From Algorimicrobium sp002414705 (GTDB taxonomy: Bacteria; Bacteroidota; Bacteroidia; Flavobacteriales; Flavobacteriaceae), in the NCBI GenBank assembly GCA_963972425.1, contig CAXAUF010000032.1, positions 1 to 34,244 of the forward strand: DNA of 34,244 nt, written 5' to 3'. Below, one piece after another: positions 7,329 to 15,549 of the stretch. Positions within the stretch are counted from its first letter, which is position 1. Each line of letters starts with the position of its first letter. The position numbers were made by a program, and so were the translations under genes. The notes below the pieces were generated by a model that did no database searches, was not told the origin of the DNA, and saw only the letters and a list, made by a program, of their open reading frames with translations.

Positions 7329-8519
7329 ATGACAGAAGTCACAAGTCCAGCAAGGCATAAAACGATTATATTAAAACGGATTATTGGCAAAATTAAAGGC
7401 CATAAATCAGGGCCAACTATGGTGTTTTTTGGTGGTATTCATGGCAATGAAACGGCAGGTATTTTTGCTTTAAATCAGGTTTTTGGGACGTTGGATGCTA
7501 AAGACATTTCTGGAAATTTATTTGCCATAACTGGTAATATGGCTGCGTTAAAAGAAAATAAACGGTATGTAAATCACGATTTAAATAGGCTGTGGTTTGA
7601 ATCGCGAATTACCGAAATACAAAGTCAAATGAGTTTAAATTCTGAAGAAGCGGAATTACTCGAATTACTCAAAATTTTACACCATATTTTAGAAACCGAA
7701 TCTGGCCCTTTTTATTTTATTGATTTTCATACCACGTCCAGTAAAACGCTTCCATTTATTACTATAAATGATGCTTTAATTAATAGAAAATTTTCCATGT
7801 TATTTCCTGTTCCTATTGTTTTGGGTATTGAGGAATATTTGGAAGGTCCTTTATTGAGTTATATAAATGAATTAGGCTATGTGTCTTTAGGTTTTGAATC
7901 TGGGCAGCATGAAGAAGAAGATGCCGTAATAAATTGTGTGGCTTTTATTTATTTATCATTGGTTTATGCTAAAGCAATGAATCCAAATACGCTGATTAAT
8001 TTTCCAGTTTATTATAGGCAGTTGCAGGAGCAAAGCCAATATATAAATGAGGCTTTTGAAGTGGTTTATTTACATCGTGTTAAAGCCGAAGACCATTTTA
8101 AAATGCGTCCAGGTTTTAAAAGTTTTGAAAAAATAAACAAGCAAACCCTTTTAGCAAACGATAAACAAGGCGCTATTTCTTCAAAATACAACGCACGCAT
8201 TTTTATGCCATTATACCAAAAAATGGGAGCAGAAGGTTTTTTTATTATTCAACCTATTAAACCATTTGCTTTAAAACTATCCGAGTTATTAAGACGTATA
8301 AAATTTGATATTTTTTTAGCGATTTTACCAGGAGTTTCTTGGCAAGACAAACAAAGAAACGTGTTGTTAGTAAATTTGAAAGTAGCCAAGTTTTTTGCTA
8401 AATCGTTTTTTCACTTGTTAGGGTATAGAAGTCAAAAAGTAGATAGCACTTATTTACGATTATCAAACCGTGAACATGCTTCTAAAAATGGGATGTATAA
8501 ACAAGAACGTTGGTATTAA
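7329..8519 (+). CDS. Aspartoacylase/succinylglutamate desuccinylase-like zinc hydrolase
   Basis: Predicted zinc-dependent amide hydrolase of the AstE/AspA branch of the M14 carboxypeptidase fold, cytoplasmic (no signal peptide). The 396 residues show GGIHGNE with zinc ligands H38 and E41, NHDLNR at 82-87 (substrate-carboxylate binding), DFHTTSS with the third ligand H134, and GFESGQH with the likely catalytic E190. The C-terminal 150 residues form the extra domain seen in this subfamily. The ATG lies 4 bases after the ligase stop codon, so the two are almost certainly co-expressed. One makes and the other probably breaks an amide bond; whether they share a substrate is an inference. A strong hairpin terminator follows directly. 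Confidence 0.83.
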   Translation: MTEVTSPARHKTIILKRIIGKIKGHKSGPTMVFFGGIHGNETAGIFALNQVFGTLDAKDISGNLFAITGNMAALKENKRYVNHDLNRLWFESRITEIQSQMSLNSEEAELLELLKILHHILETESGPFYFIDFHTTSSKTLPFITINDALINRKFSMLFPVPIVLGIEEYLEGPLLSYINELGYVSLGFESGQHEEEDAVINCVAFIYLSLVYAKAMNPNTLINFPVYYRQLQEQSQYINEAFEVVYLHRVKAEDHFKMRPGFKSFEKINKQTLLANDKQGAISSKYNARIFMPLYQKMGAEGFFIIQPIKPFALKLSELLRRIKFDIFLAILPGVSWQDKQRNVLLVNLKVAKFFAKSFFHLLGYRSQKVDSTYLRLSNREHASKNGMYKQERWY

Positions 8520-8547
8520 AAAAGCCACTCGTTAAAGTGGCTTTTTT
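8518..8547. terminator. Bidirectional intrinsic terminator
   Basis: A perfect 12-bp stem pairs 8518-8529 with 8536-8547 around the 6-base loop CGTTAA. The stem has A-run and T-run ends on both sides, so it can work in both directions. It ends the GCS2-CBS/aspartoacylase operon on + and the M1 peptidase gene on -. Its left arm starts inside the stop codon of the + strand gene. Confidence 0.85.
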
Positions 8548-8568
8548 AATACTAAATTTCAGAGGCGT

Positions 8569-10368
8569 TTATTTCTCCATTTTATTATTGTCTCTATCAA
8601 TATCCGCAACCCATTGTTTTGGATCTATTTCAACAGATTTCACCGCTCTAGTAACCTCAAAGGTGTAGTTTGGATTTGCCCAAGCCCAATCGGCAATTAT
8701 AGTGGCTTCGGTTGGTTTCTCACCACGCATCATTTGAAGTGGAATGTAAAAATCTTCGGTTGAACCATCTTCATACGTAACGGTTAAATCTATAGGCATT
8801 GGCATCATACCAATACGCTTTAAAGATACTGTTTTATTGGCAATACTATCTACTGCATAATCAATGGTGTTGGTTGTTTGAGCAAAATCTATTAAATACC
8901 AATCTAATTCAAAATCCGTCACTTTTTCAGCTGTACGAACAATATCTAAAGGTTTTGGATGCTTAAATGAAAAGTCAGCAAAGTATTTTTTAAGGGTTGT
9001 TTTCAAATTTTCTTCGCCAATAATATAACCTAATTGCGATAAGAATACTTCACCTTTACTATAAGCAGCAATGCCATACGCTTGGTTATATTTATAACGA
9101 TCTGCATGCGTTGTTAAAGGCTGTTCTTTACCAGATTTTGCTAAAAATAAATAGCTACGATAAGCACCTGAAGTTGGATTTTCTTTACCTTCATCCATAA
9201 TTTCATTCAAAGCATAATCACTGATGTAGCTAGTAAAACCTTCGTCCATCCACTCGTGCTTTGCTTCATTGGTTGCCAATAAAAATTGAAACCATGTATG
9301 TGCTAGTTCATGAGCTGTAACACCTATTAAACTTCCTAATGAACGGTTACCAGTAATTAAGGTACCCATAGCATATTCCATTCCGCCATCACCACCTTGA
9401 ATCACAGAATATTGTTTGTAAGGATATTTGCCAATATGCTCACTAAAGTATTGCATCAATTCAACTGTTTTAGGTTGTAACTTTTTCCAGTCGGCTTGTT
9501 TTTCTGCATCCAACGTATTTTTGTAGTAGAAATGCAACATAGGACCATCAGGCACTTGAACCGAATCATGAATATAATCAGGATCTGCAGCCCACATAAA
9601 ATCATGAACTTGTGGTGCTATAATGTGAATGGTTTTTTTATTGCCTTTTATTTTTACATCATCTTGTTGATAGCCTGTACTACCCACTACGTAATCTTTA
9701 TCAATGGTTAACTTCACATCAAAATCGCCCCAAACACTATGGAACTCACGACCAATATAAGGATCAGCATGCCAGCCTTCAAAATCGTATTCCGCTAATT
9801 TTGGGTACCACTGTGTCATGGATAAAGCCACGCCTTCTTTATTATTTCGGCCAGAACGACGAATTTGAACAGGCACTTGTCCATCAAAATCCATGTTAAA
9901 TGTTACAGATTCGCCTGGCTGAATAGGTTTTGCTAGTTGCACTTCCAACACAGTACCAACAGTTTCATGTTTTAATTTTGTTCCGTTTTGCTTTAAAGAG
10001 TTGACTTTAATATAGCCAATTTCATTGGGTTGTAGTTTACTAATTCTATCACCTACACGACCATCTGGATCGGCTATGGTTCTAGAACGTATGTCCATTT
10101 CACTATTAGGTTGAAAGGCATTAAAGTATAAATGGTAATACACACGATTTAAAACATCAGGTGAATTATTAGTGTATACTAATGTTTGTTTTCCTTGATA
10201 TTGATAGGTTTCCACATCCATATCAATTTCCATTTTATAGTCAACGTGTTGTTGCCAATAATACGGATTGTTGGATTTTGTATCTGAATTTTGTGCTGTT
10301 ATCTGGCTAGTAGAAGTGCAAGCTAATAACAAACTTAAACAGCATACGGAAAGCATGATTTTTTTCAT
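8569..10368 (-). CDS. M1-family metallopeptidase lipoprotein
   Basis: Exported zinc aminopeptidase-like enzyme anchored as a lipoprotein: the N terminus ends in the lipobox LLAC with C17. The 599 residues include the M1 hallmarks: GGMEYAMGTLI at 328-338 in place of the GxMEN substrate loop, HELAH at 353-357, and E376 after 18 residues (HEXXH-x18-E), with H353 and H357 as the other zinc ligands. The N-terminal 250 residues form the beta domain. The C-terminal helical domain is shorter than in aminopeptidase N. It lies downstream of the S8 peptidase gene on the same strand but is separated from it by a terminator hairpin. A TAAATTTT box at 10376-10383 on the - strand may be its own promoter. 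The role is probably nutrient peptide breakdown at the outer membrane. Confidence 0.9.
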   Translation of the reverse strand: MKKIMLSVCCLSLLLACTSTSQITAQNSDTKSNNPYYWQQHVDYKMEIDMDVETYQYQGKQTLVYTNNSPDVLNRVYYHLYFNAFQPNSEMDIRSRTIADPDGRVGDRISKLQPNEIGYIKVNSLKQNGTKLKHETVGTVLEVQLAKPIQPGESVTFNMDFDGQVPVQIRRSGRNNKEGVALSMTQWYPKLAEYDFEGWHADPYIGREFHSVWGDFDVKLTIDKDYVVGSTGYQQDDVKIKGNKKTIHIIAPQVHDFMWAADPDYIHDSVQVPDGPMLHFYYKNTLDAEKQADWKKLQPKTVELMQYFSEHIGKYPYKQYSVIQGGDGGMEYAMGTLITGNRSLGSLIGVTAHELAHTWFQFLLATNEAKHEWMDEGFTSYISDYALNEIMDEGKENPTSGAYRSYLFLAKSGKEQPLTTHADRYKYNQAYGIAAYSKGEVFLSQLGYIIGEENLKTTLKKYFADFSFKHPKPLDIVRTAEKVTDFELDWYLIDFAQTTNTIDYAVDSIANKTVSLKRIGMMPMPIDLTVTYEDGSTEDFYIPLQMMRGEKPTEATIIADWAWANPNYTFEVTRAVKSVEIDPKQWVADIDRDNNKMEK

Positions 10369-10386
10369 AATATGTAAAATTTAAGT

Positions 10387-10422
10387 AAAAAAAATCTCAT
10401 CGGTTAAGATGAGATTTTTTTT
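10387..10422. terminator. Terminator hairpin after the S8 peptidase gene
   Basis: A perfect 14-bp stem pairs 10387-10400 with 10409-10422 around an 8-base loop, with A/T runs at both ends. On the - strand it lies just after the S8 peptidase stop (10435) and before the M1 gene (10368). It should therefore end or attenuate transcription between them. Confidence 0.8.
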
Positions 10423-10434
10423 GTTATAATATAT

Positions 10435-12042
10435 TTATTTCATCTGGCTTGCCATGATTAATGCGTTGTAAGCATTAACCATTTTAGCTGATTTTGTTAA
10501 GTCTCCAAATGGTCTAACATCAGTAGCTTCTCCACCAACAATTACTTTAGTTGTTACAGCAATTCCTGAATCTAAAATAACTTGCTTTACTTGTTCAGCA
10601 GATAAGTTTGGATAGTAAGAGCGTATTAAAGCCGCAACTCCAGCAACAGCAGGAGCAGCCATAGACGTTCCACCTTTTGTATCGTATTCATTCTCTGGTG
10701 TCGTAGAATATACTTTTGCTCCAGGCGCAAATACATCTACATTTATTTTTCCGTAGTTAGAAAAACCAGCAATCATACCAGAACCGTATTTAGGCTCTAA
10801 AGCACCAACAGTAATAAAGGTTTTAGAAACTTCAGGACCTGTACCAATAGCATCATTTGGAAATACATCTTTTTTATCAATATCAATACCTTCGTTTCCA
10901 GCAGCATTAATAAAGAGTACGTCATTAGCACTAGCGTAAGCAATAGCATCGCGTACCCAATCGCTATGTGGTGAGTAGTATTTTCCAAAACTTCCGTTAA
11001 TAACTTGAGCACCATTATCTACAGCATAGCGAATGGCTAATGCAATATCTTTATCATATTCATCACCATTTGGCACAGCACGTAAGCTCATAAGTTGTGC
11101 GTTGTTTGCAACACCATTTGCTCCCAAGCCATTATTACGTTCGGCAAGAATAATACCTGCAACGTGTGTTCCGTGACTTTCACCTTTTTCAGAAGGCATA
11201 ACGTTACCATTTCCGTAACCAACATCTGATAAATCGTCTGGATTATCACCTGTTGTTCTACCTTTTAAGTCTTTATTTAGGTTAACATTTAATTGATCTG
11301 TGAAGTATTCAACACCTTCTTTTATAGCGCTTAACGCAGCAGTAGAATTATCGAAACCATTTGCATACATGTTTTGTAACATAGCAGCTGCTTGTTTAAC
11401 ATCTGCTTTATCTGTATCAATTGCAGCTACTTCTTCTTTAGTATATTCTTTTTTACCTAAATGTGTAGCTATTGTTTCATCTGAACTTTTAACCATTTGG
11501 TAAATTTGGTCATAACGTTGTTTGTTAGCAAGCGCCTCTTGATATTTTTCGTCATATTCTGCTACAGCAGCTTCGTATTGCGGATCAGATTTATCGGCTT
11601 TAACCATAACACGTACTAGCTCTAATTGCTCATCATAACCATCGCCTAAAAAATTCCATCCATGAATATCATCAATGTAACCATTTTTATCATCGTCAAT
11701 TCCGTTTCCAGCAATTTCATCTTCATTTGTCCATAAAACGCCATCTAAATCTTCATGACCAATATCAATTCCAGAATCGATTACAGCTACAATTACCGTT
11801 TTACCTTTTTTGTTTTTAATAATTTCAGCATAGGCTTTGTCAACACTCATACCAGGAATGGTATCTTTAATAAGATCCAAATGTCCCCAATTATGTTTTT
11901 CAGCTTCCGTTAAATCACTAACCTTTAGGGCTACGGAATCAATATTTTCTATAGGTGTAGATACGATGTCGGCACCACTACCGCAACTAGTCATTATTGC
12001 AGCAATACTTGCTGTAAATACAAACGATTTAATAAATTTCAT
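10435..12042 (-). CDS. Subtilisin-like (S8) serine peptidase lipoprotein
   Basis: Exported subtilase attached by a lipid: the signal peptide ends in the lipobox MTSC with C20. The 535 residues contain the S8 triad: D89 in VIDSGID, H290 in SHGTHVAG and S460 in GGTSMAAP, with the oxyanion Asn N383 in AAGNEG. The Asp-to-His distance of about 200 residues is long for the family because of an insertion at about 135-285, part of it charged and helical (150-250), which may act as an internal lid. No clear I9 propeptide domain is present. The ATG lies 14 bases after the MBL hydrolase stop, so the two are likely co-transcribed, and a strong terminator follows. It probably degrades extracellular or periplasmic protein. 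Confidence 0.9.
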   Translation of the reverse strand: MKFIKSFVFTASIAAIMTSCGSGADIVSTPIENIDSVALKVSDLTEAEKHNWGHLDLIKDTIPGMSVDKAYAEIIKNKKGKTVIVAVIDSGIDIGHEDLDGVLWTNEDEIAGNGIDDDKNGYIDDIHGWNFLGDGYDEQLELVRVMVKADKSDPQYEAAVAEYDEKYQEALANKQRYDQIYQMVKSSDETIATHLGKKEYTKEEVAAIDTDKADVKQAAAMLQNMYANGFDNSTAALSAIKEGVEYFTDQLNVNLNKDLKGRTTGDNPDDLSDVGYGNGNVMPSEKGESHGTHVAGIILAERNNGLGANGVANNAQLMSLRAVPNGDEYDKDIALAIRYAVDNGAQVINGSFGKYYSPHSDWVRDAIAYASANDVLFINAAGNEGIDIDKKDVFPNDAIGTGPEVSKTFITVGALEPKYGSGMIAGFSNYGKINVDVFAPGAKVYSTTPENEYDTKGGTSMAAPAVAGVAALIRSYYPNLSAEQVKQVILDSGIAVTTKVIVGGEATDVRPFGDLTKSAKMVNAYNALIMASQMK

Positions 12043-12056
12043 GTTAAAATATAAGT

Positions 12057-12917
12057 TTAGTTAAAAATGTCATTACAGGTATAAACGTCTTGTAATCGCA
12101 CGCCTTTTTCTGTGTTTTTTACTGTAATAATTTCATTATGTGCGTCGTGCTCCAAAAATAGGTAATAATTATTATCTGCTGCCATTTTCAGAAATTTTTC
12201 TTTTTCATCTAATGTCAGTAATGGCCGTGTATCATAACCCATAACAAAGGGTAATGGAATATGTCCTGCGGTTGGCAATAAATCTGCCATAAAGCAAATG
12301 GTTTTTCCTTTATATTGAATCATAGGAATCATTTGTTTGTCTGTGTGGCCATTGGCATAAAAAATATCGAAACCGAGTTCAGATTTATGTTGGATATCAC
12401 CGTTTGGTAGTTGTGTAAACTTTAATTGTCCACTTCTTTCCATAGGCAGAATATTTTCTTCTAAAAACGATGCTTTTTCCCGTTTATTAGGTTGTGTTGC
12501 CCATTGCCAATGGTCTTTATTACTCCAAAAGTTGGCGTTTTTAAAAGCAGGTTCGTAGTCAGTTTTATCTTTATTCCATTGAATGCTTCCACCGCAATGG
12601 TCAAAATGTAAATGCGTCATAAACACATCTGTTATATCATCACGATGAAAACCGTGTTGTTTTAACGATTTATCAATGGAGTCATTTCCCCATAAATAAT
12701 AATATCCAAAAAATTTATCATTTTGTTTGTCACCCATTCCAGTATCAATAAGTGTAAGTTTATTGCCATCTTCAATTAAGAGGCAACGTGCAGCAATATC
12801 AATCATATTGTTGGCATCTGCTGGATTGGTTTTTTGCCAAAGCGATTTTGGTACAACACCAAACATGGCGCCACCATCTAGCTTAAAATTTCCGGAATTT
12901 ATAGGATATAACTTCAT
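12057..12917 (-). CDS. MBL-fold metallo-hydrolase
   Basis: Zinc hydrolase of the metallo-beta-lactamase superfamily, in the broad group that includes quorum-quenching lactonases; substrate unknown. With the start used here it has 286 residues. The metal motif HLHFDHCGG (H102, H104, D106, H107) and the later NGHTDKQM and ADLLPTAGH supply the remaining ligands. No signal peptide is seen. An in-frame ATG six bases upstream (12923) also exists. I prefer the ATG at 12917 because a TAATTTG element at 12925-12931 on the - strand would place the transcription start within the first ATG, giving a leaderless message. It precedes the S8 peptidase gene by 14 bases. Lactonase activity is only one possibility. 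Confidence 0.85.
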   Translation of the reverse strand: MKLYPINSGNFKLDGGAMFGVVPKSLWQKTNPADANNMIDIAARCLLIEDGNKLTLIDTGMGDKQNDKFFGYYYLWGNDSIDKSLKQHGFHRDDITDVFMTHLHFDHCGGSIQWNKDKTDYEPAFKNANFWSNKDHWQWATQPNKREKASFLEENILPMERSGQLKFTQLPNGDIQHKSELGFDIFYANGHTDKQMIPMIQYKGKTICFMADLLPTAGHIPLPFVMGYDTRPLLTLDEKEKFLKMAADNNYYLFLEHDAHNEIITVKNTEKGVRLQDVYTCNDIFN

Positions 12918-13061
12918 AGTCATGCAAATTACGAATTCATGCCATATTACTGAAAATTACCGACTGATATTAGATTTTTTTTAACATTTAAAACTATAAA
13001 GAAGAATAGCTTTTGTTTGTTGCTGTTAAAAAATAATCTAATTTTATAAAAATGCATATTC

Positions 13062-13406
13062 ATGAAAACACCATCACCTTTAAAAATCAAAAAAATGAAA
13101 TTACTTCGGTTTGGTCGTGATTTTAAACCTGACGATGAGGTGATTTTAAGAGATTATTTAGCCATTGAACGCACGCGTTTGGCTAATGAACGTACCTTGT
13201 TATCTTATGTCAGATCTTCTTTATATTTATTATTAGGTGGCATTGCTTTTTTACAACTTGAAGAATTTCCTAATTTTAAATTTTTATCTGTATTAGCACT
13301 TGTATTTAGTGCACTTTTTTTTATTGTAGGTTTGTACCGTTTTGTATTGTTAAAAAAGAGCCTGAAGCGTTTGTATTATATGTCGGAATCTAAAAACGAT
13401 AACTAA
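13062..13406 (+). CDS. DUF202 family small membrane protein
   Basis: A 114-residue protein of unknown function with the DUF202 (YidH-like) signature DYLAIERTRLANERTLLSYVRSSL at about residues 31-54. Two hydrophobic segments follow (about 55-65 with flanks, and 73-94), so it is an inner-membrane protein with a charged cytoplasmic N terminus. An alternative start exists at residue 12 (MKLLRF); the first ATG is kept for lack of contrary evidence. It is alone on its strand, with the MBL gene diverging on the left and about 250 non-coding bases before the antiporter on the right. Confidence 0.85.
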   Translation: MKTPSPLKIKKMKLLRFGRDFKPDDEVILRDYLAIERTRLANERTLLSYVRSSLYLLLGGIAFLQLEEFPNFKFLSVLALVFSALFFIVGLYRFVLLKKSLKRLYYMSESKNDN

Positions 13407-13653
13407 TTTCATTTTTATCAATTGAAGGCCTTTCCTTTTAAAATGTAAATTTTTATAAATTAGCAAAAGTCAAACGTCAAAAATTACAATTACGTAACTT
13501 AAAAATCCTTATTTTACCGTCTCATATAAATTAGAGTTGCTGTTTTAAAAAACACATACTTGAAAACTAATTTTGAAATAGAATTATTCTTTATCAGGAT
13601 TTATATTGTAAACGACTATTTATATGAGATAATTTGAAAAAACAAATCACCTT
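13407..13653 (+). promoter_or_regulatory. Antiporter upstream region with 12-bp inverted repeats and a -7 element
   Basis: This 247-base gap has no gene. TCTCATATAAAT at 13520-13531 and ATTTATATGAGA at 13618-13629 are perfect inverted copies 86 bases apart. Between them lies TAATTTTG at 13568-13575, a full match to the Bacteroidetes -7 element TAnnTTTG, which would start a leader of about 70 bases. The right copy ends 24 bases before the antiporter ATG. The repeats could be two operators for one protein. Pairing of both in one RNA would require transcription from further upstream. Confidence 0.45.
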
Positions 13654-15507
13654 ATGATAGAATTAGCTGGAATCATTATTTTAGGAATATTAGCACAATG
13701 GGTAGCTTGGCGTTTAAAAATCCCAGCTATTTTGCCACTTATTTTAATTGGTTTATTAGTTGGTCCAATTGCTTCCGAATTTTTATCGGAAGATGGTTCA
13801 AAATGGATTGAACCTATTTGGAACGGTGAGAAAGGTTTATTTCCTGGAGATGGGTTGTATTATTTTGTATCCCTTGCCATTAGTGTTATTTTATTTGAAG
13901 GTGGGTTAACCTTAAAACGTGACGAAATCCGTAATGTAGGTCCTGTTATTACCAAACTTATTACTTTGGGTTCTGTTATTACATTTTTTGTAGCAGCTAT
14001 TGCAGCACATTATATTTTCTATTTAAGTTGGGAAGTTTGTTTTTTGTTTTCAGCCTTAATTATTGTTACTGGACCAACGGTTATTACACCTATTTTGCGA
14101 AATATTCCACTGAAGAAAGACGTATCTGCCGTATTAAAGTGGGAAGGTATTTTAATTGATCCAATTGGTGCATTAGTAGCTGTATTGGTTTTCGAATTTA
14201 TAAGTGTTGGAGGCGATAGTGGTTTTACAAAAACGGCTTTTATGGAGTTTGGAAAAATTATCCTTTTCGGAACCACTTTCGGATTCACGTTTGCGCATGC
14301 CTTGAAATTCGTTATTAATAAAAATTTAATACCACATTATTTGTTAAACGTGGTGTCATTATCCACGGTTTTATTGGTGTTTGTGGAATCGGATGTGTTT
14401 GCACACGAGTCTGGTTTACTAGCAGTTGTGGTTATGGGAATGGTTTTAGGAAACAGTAAATTACAAAACCGAAAAGAACTTTTATATTTTAAAGAATCCT
14501 TAAGTGTCCTGCTTATTTCTATTTTATTTATTCTTTTGGCTGCCAATATTAGTGTGGACGATTTAATGTTGTTATACAACTGGAACACGTTGGTATTATT
14601 TTCCATCGTTGTATTTGTAATCAGACCTTTAGCTGTATTTTTAAGCACAGCAGGTTCTAAATTAAAAACACCTGAAAAGCTATTTATAAGTTGGGTTGGA
14701 CCACGTGGTATTGTAGCAGCAGGTATTGCATCACTTTTTGGAACTAAACTCATAAAACAAGGTGTTGAAGGAGCCGAATATATTACACCTTTAGTATTTA
14801 TGATTGTACTAGGAACCGTTTTATTAAACGCTACAACAGCACGTTTTGTAGCGAAGTTACTAGGCGTATTTTTAACTAAAAGTGATGGTATTTTAATTGT
14901 TGGAGCATCTAAATTTGCCCGTGTAATTGGTCATTATTTAGAAACTAATGGCAGACACGTGGTTTTAATAGACAGCAACCAAACTAATATTAATAAATCT
15001 AAAGAGCTTGGTTTGGAAGCCTTGAATGTTAATATTTATTCAGAAACGTTAAGTGATAATATAGAATTAAATGATGTAGGTTACTTAATGGCAATGACAG
15101 CCAATGCTGATATTAATAAATATGCTATTAATAAATTTAGTAAAGAATTTGGAGAAAATGGTAGTTTTAGGTTGGTAACAAATGAAGAAATGCAAGACGA
15201 ACAAAATAATCCAAATGAAGGTTTGTTTTCGCATTCTGACGATTATATTTCGTTAACCAACGTTACAAACAGGCATCCATCTATCCAAGAAATTACTTTA
15301 GAAAGTAAAGAACATTATGAGAAATTGATAGGAATAACAAAAACGGATAAAGAAATTATTCCATTATTTCTAAAGGATAAAGAAGGTGAATTTTATATTA
15401 TATCTGCAAATAATTCCAATATGGATATTATAAAATCTGATTGGCAATTAGTGTATTTAGGAAAACCTTTTGATGTTGAAAAGGTTAAGAAGGATGTCAA
15501 TAAATAA
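13654..15507 (+). CDS. CPA1-type Na+/H+ or K+/H+ antiporter with TrkA-N domain
   Basis: Inner-membrane monovalent cation/proton antiporter. Residues 1-405 form about 12 membrane segments with CPA signatures: FEGGL at 81-85, TGPTVITPILR at 139-149, EGILIDPIGA with D169 in the unwound transport helix, and GPRGIVAAG at 349-357. From about 412 a cytoplasmic TrkA-N (RCK) Rossmann domain begins (ILIVGASKFARVIGHYLE), with an acidic VVLIDSN at the end of beta-2 that suggests NAD(H) binding. A final region of about 70 residues resembles a small TrkA-C-like domain. NhaP- and KefB-like transporters with RCK domains are gated by nucleotides or c-di-AMP, so regulation through this domain is likely. It faces the DUF4143 ATPase gene tail to tail. 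Confidence 0.88.
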   Translation: MIELAGIIILGILAQWVAWRLKIPAILPLILIGLLVGPIASEFLSEDGSKWIEPIWNGEKGLFPGDGLYYFVSLAISVILFEGGLTLKRDEIRNVGPVITKLITLGSVITFFVAAIAAHYIFYLSWEVCFLFSALIIVTGPTVITPILRNIPLKKDVSAVLKWEGILIDPIGALVAVLVFEFISVGGDSGFTKTAFMEFGKIILFGTTFGFTFAHALKFVINKNLIPHYLLNVVSLSTVLLVFVESDVFAHESGLLAVVVMGMVLGNSKLQNRKELLYFKESLSVLLISILFILLAANISVDDLMLLYNWNTLVLFSIVVFVIRPLAVFLSTAGSKLKTPEKLFISWVGPRGIVAAGIASLFGTKLIKQGVEGAEYITPLVFMIVLGTVLLNATTARFVAKLLGVFLTKSDGILIVGASKFARVIGHYLETNGRHVVLIDSNQTNINKSKELGLEALNVNIYSETLSDNIELNDVGYLMAMTANADINKYAINKFSKEFGENGSFRLVTNEEMQDEQNNPNEGLFSHSDDYISLTNVTNRHPSIQEITLESKEHYEKLIGITKTDKEIIPLFLKDKEGEFYIISANNSNMDIIKSDWQLVYLGKPFDVEKVKKDVNK

Positions 15508-15525
15508 ATTATTTACTAATTTATT
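15503..15525. terminator. Weak A/T-only hairpin between convergent genes
   Basis: AATAAATTA (15503-15511) and TAATTTATT (15517-15525) pair perfectly around the loop TTTAC, directly at the antiporter stop codon. The stem has no G:C pair, so it is a poor terminator, but it is the only candidate between the convergent antiporter and ATPase genes. Confidence 0.3.
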
Positions 15526-15549
15526 TATTGAGCCTTAAACAGAAATGCG

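Noticed and set aside
10797..11015. Leucine-rich short ORF antiparallel-frame to the S8 peptidase gene
   Set aside because: It lies entirely inside the S8 gene on the same strand in another frame and has no promoter, start context or recognisable domain; the S8 triad frame is clearly the coding one.
14337..14753. 138-residue ORF opposite the antiporter gene
   Set aside because: It is a shadow of the antiporter frame: low-complexity composition, no start context and no recognisable domain.
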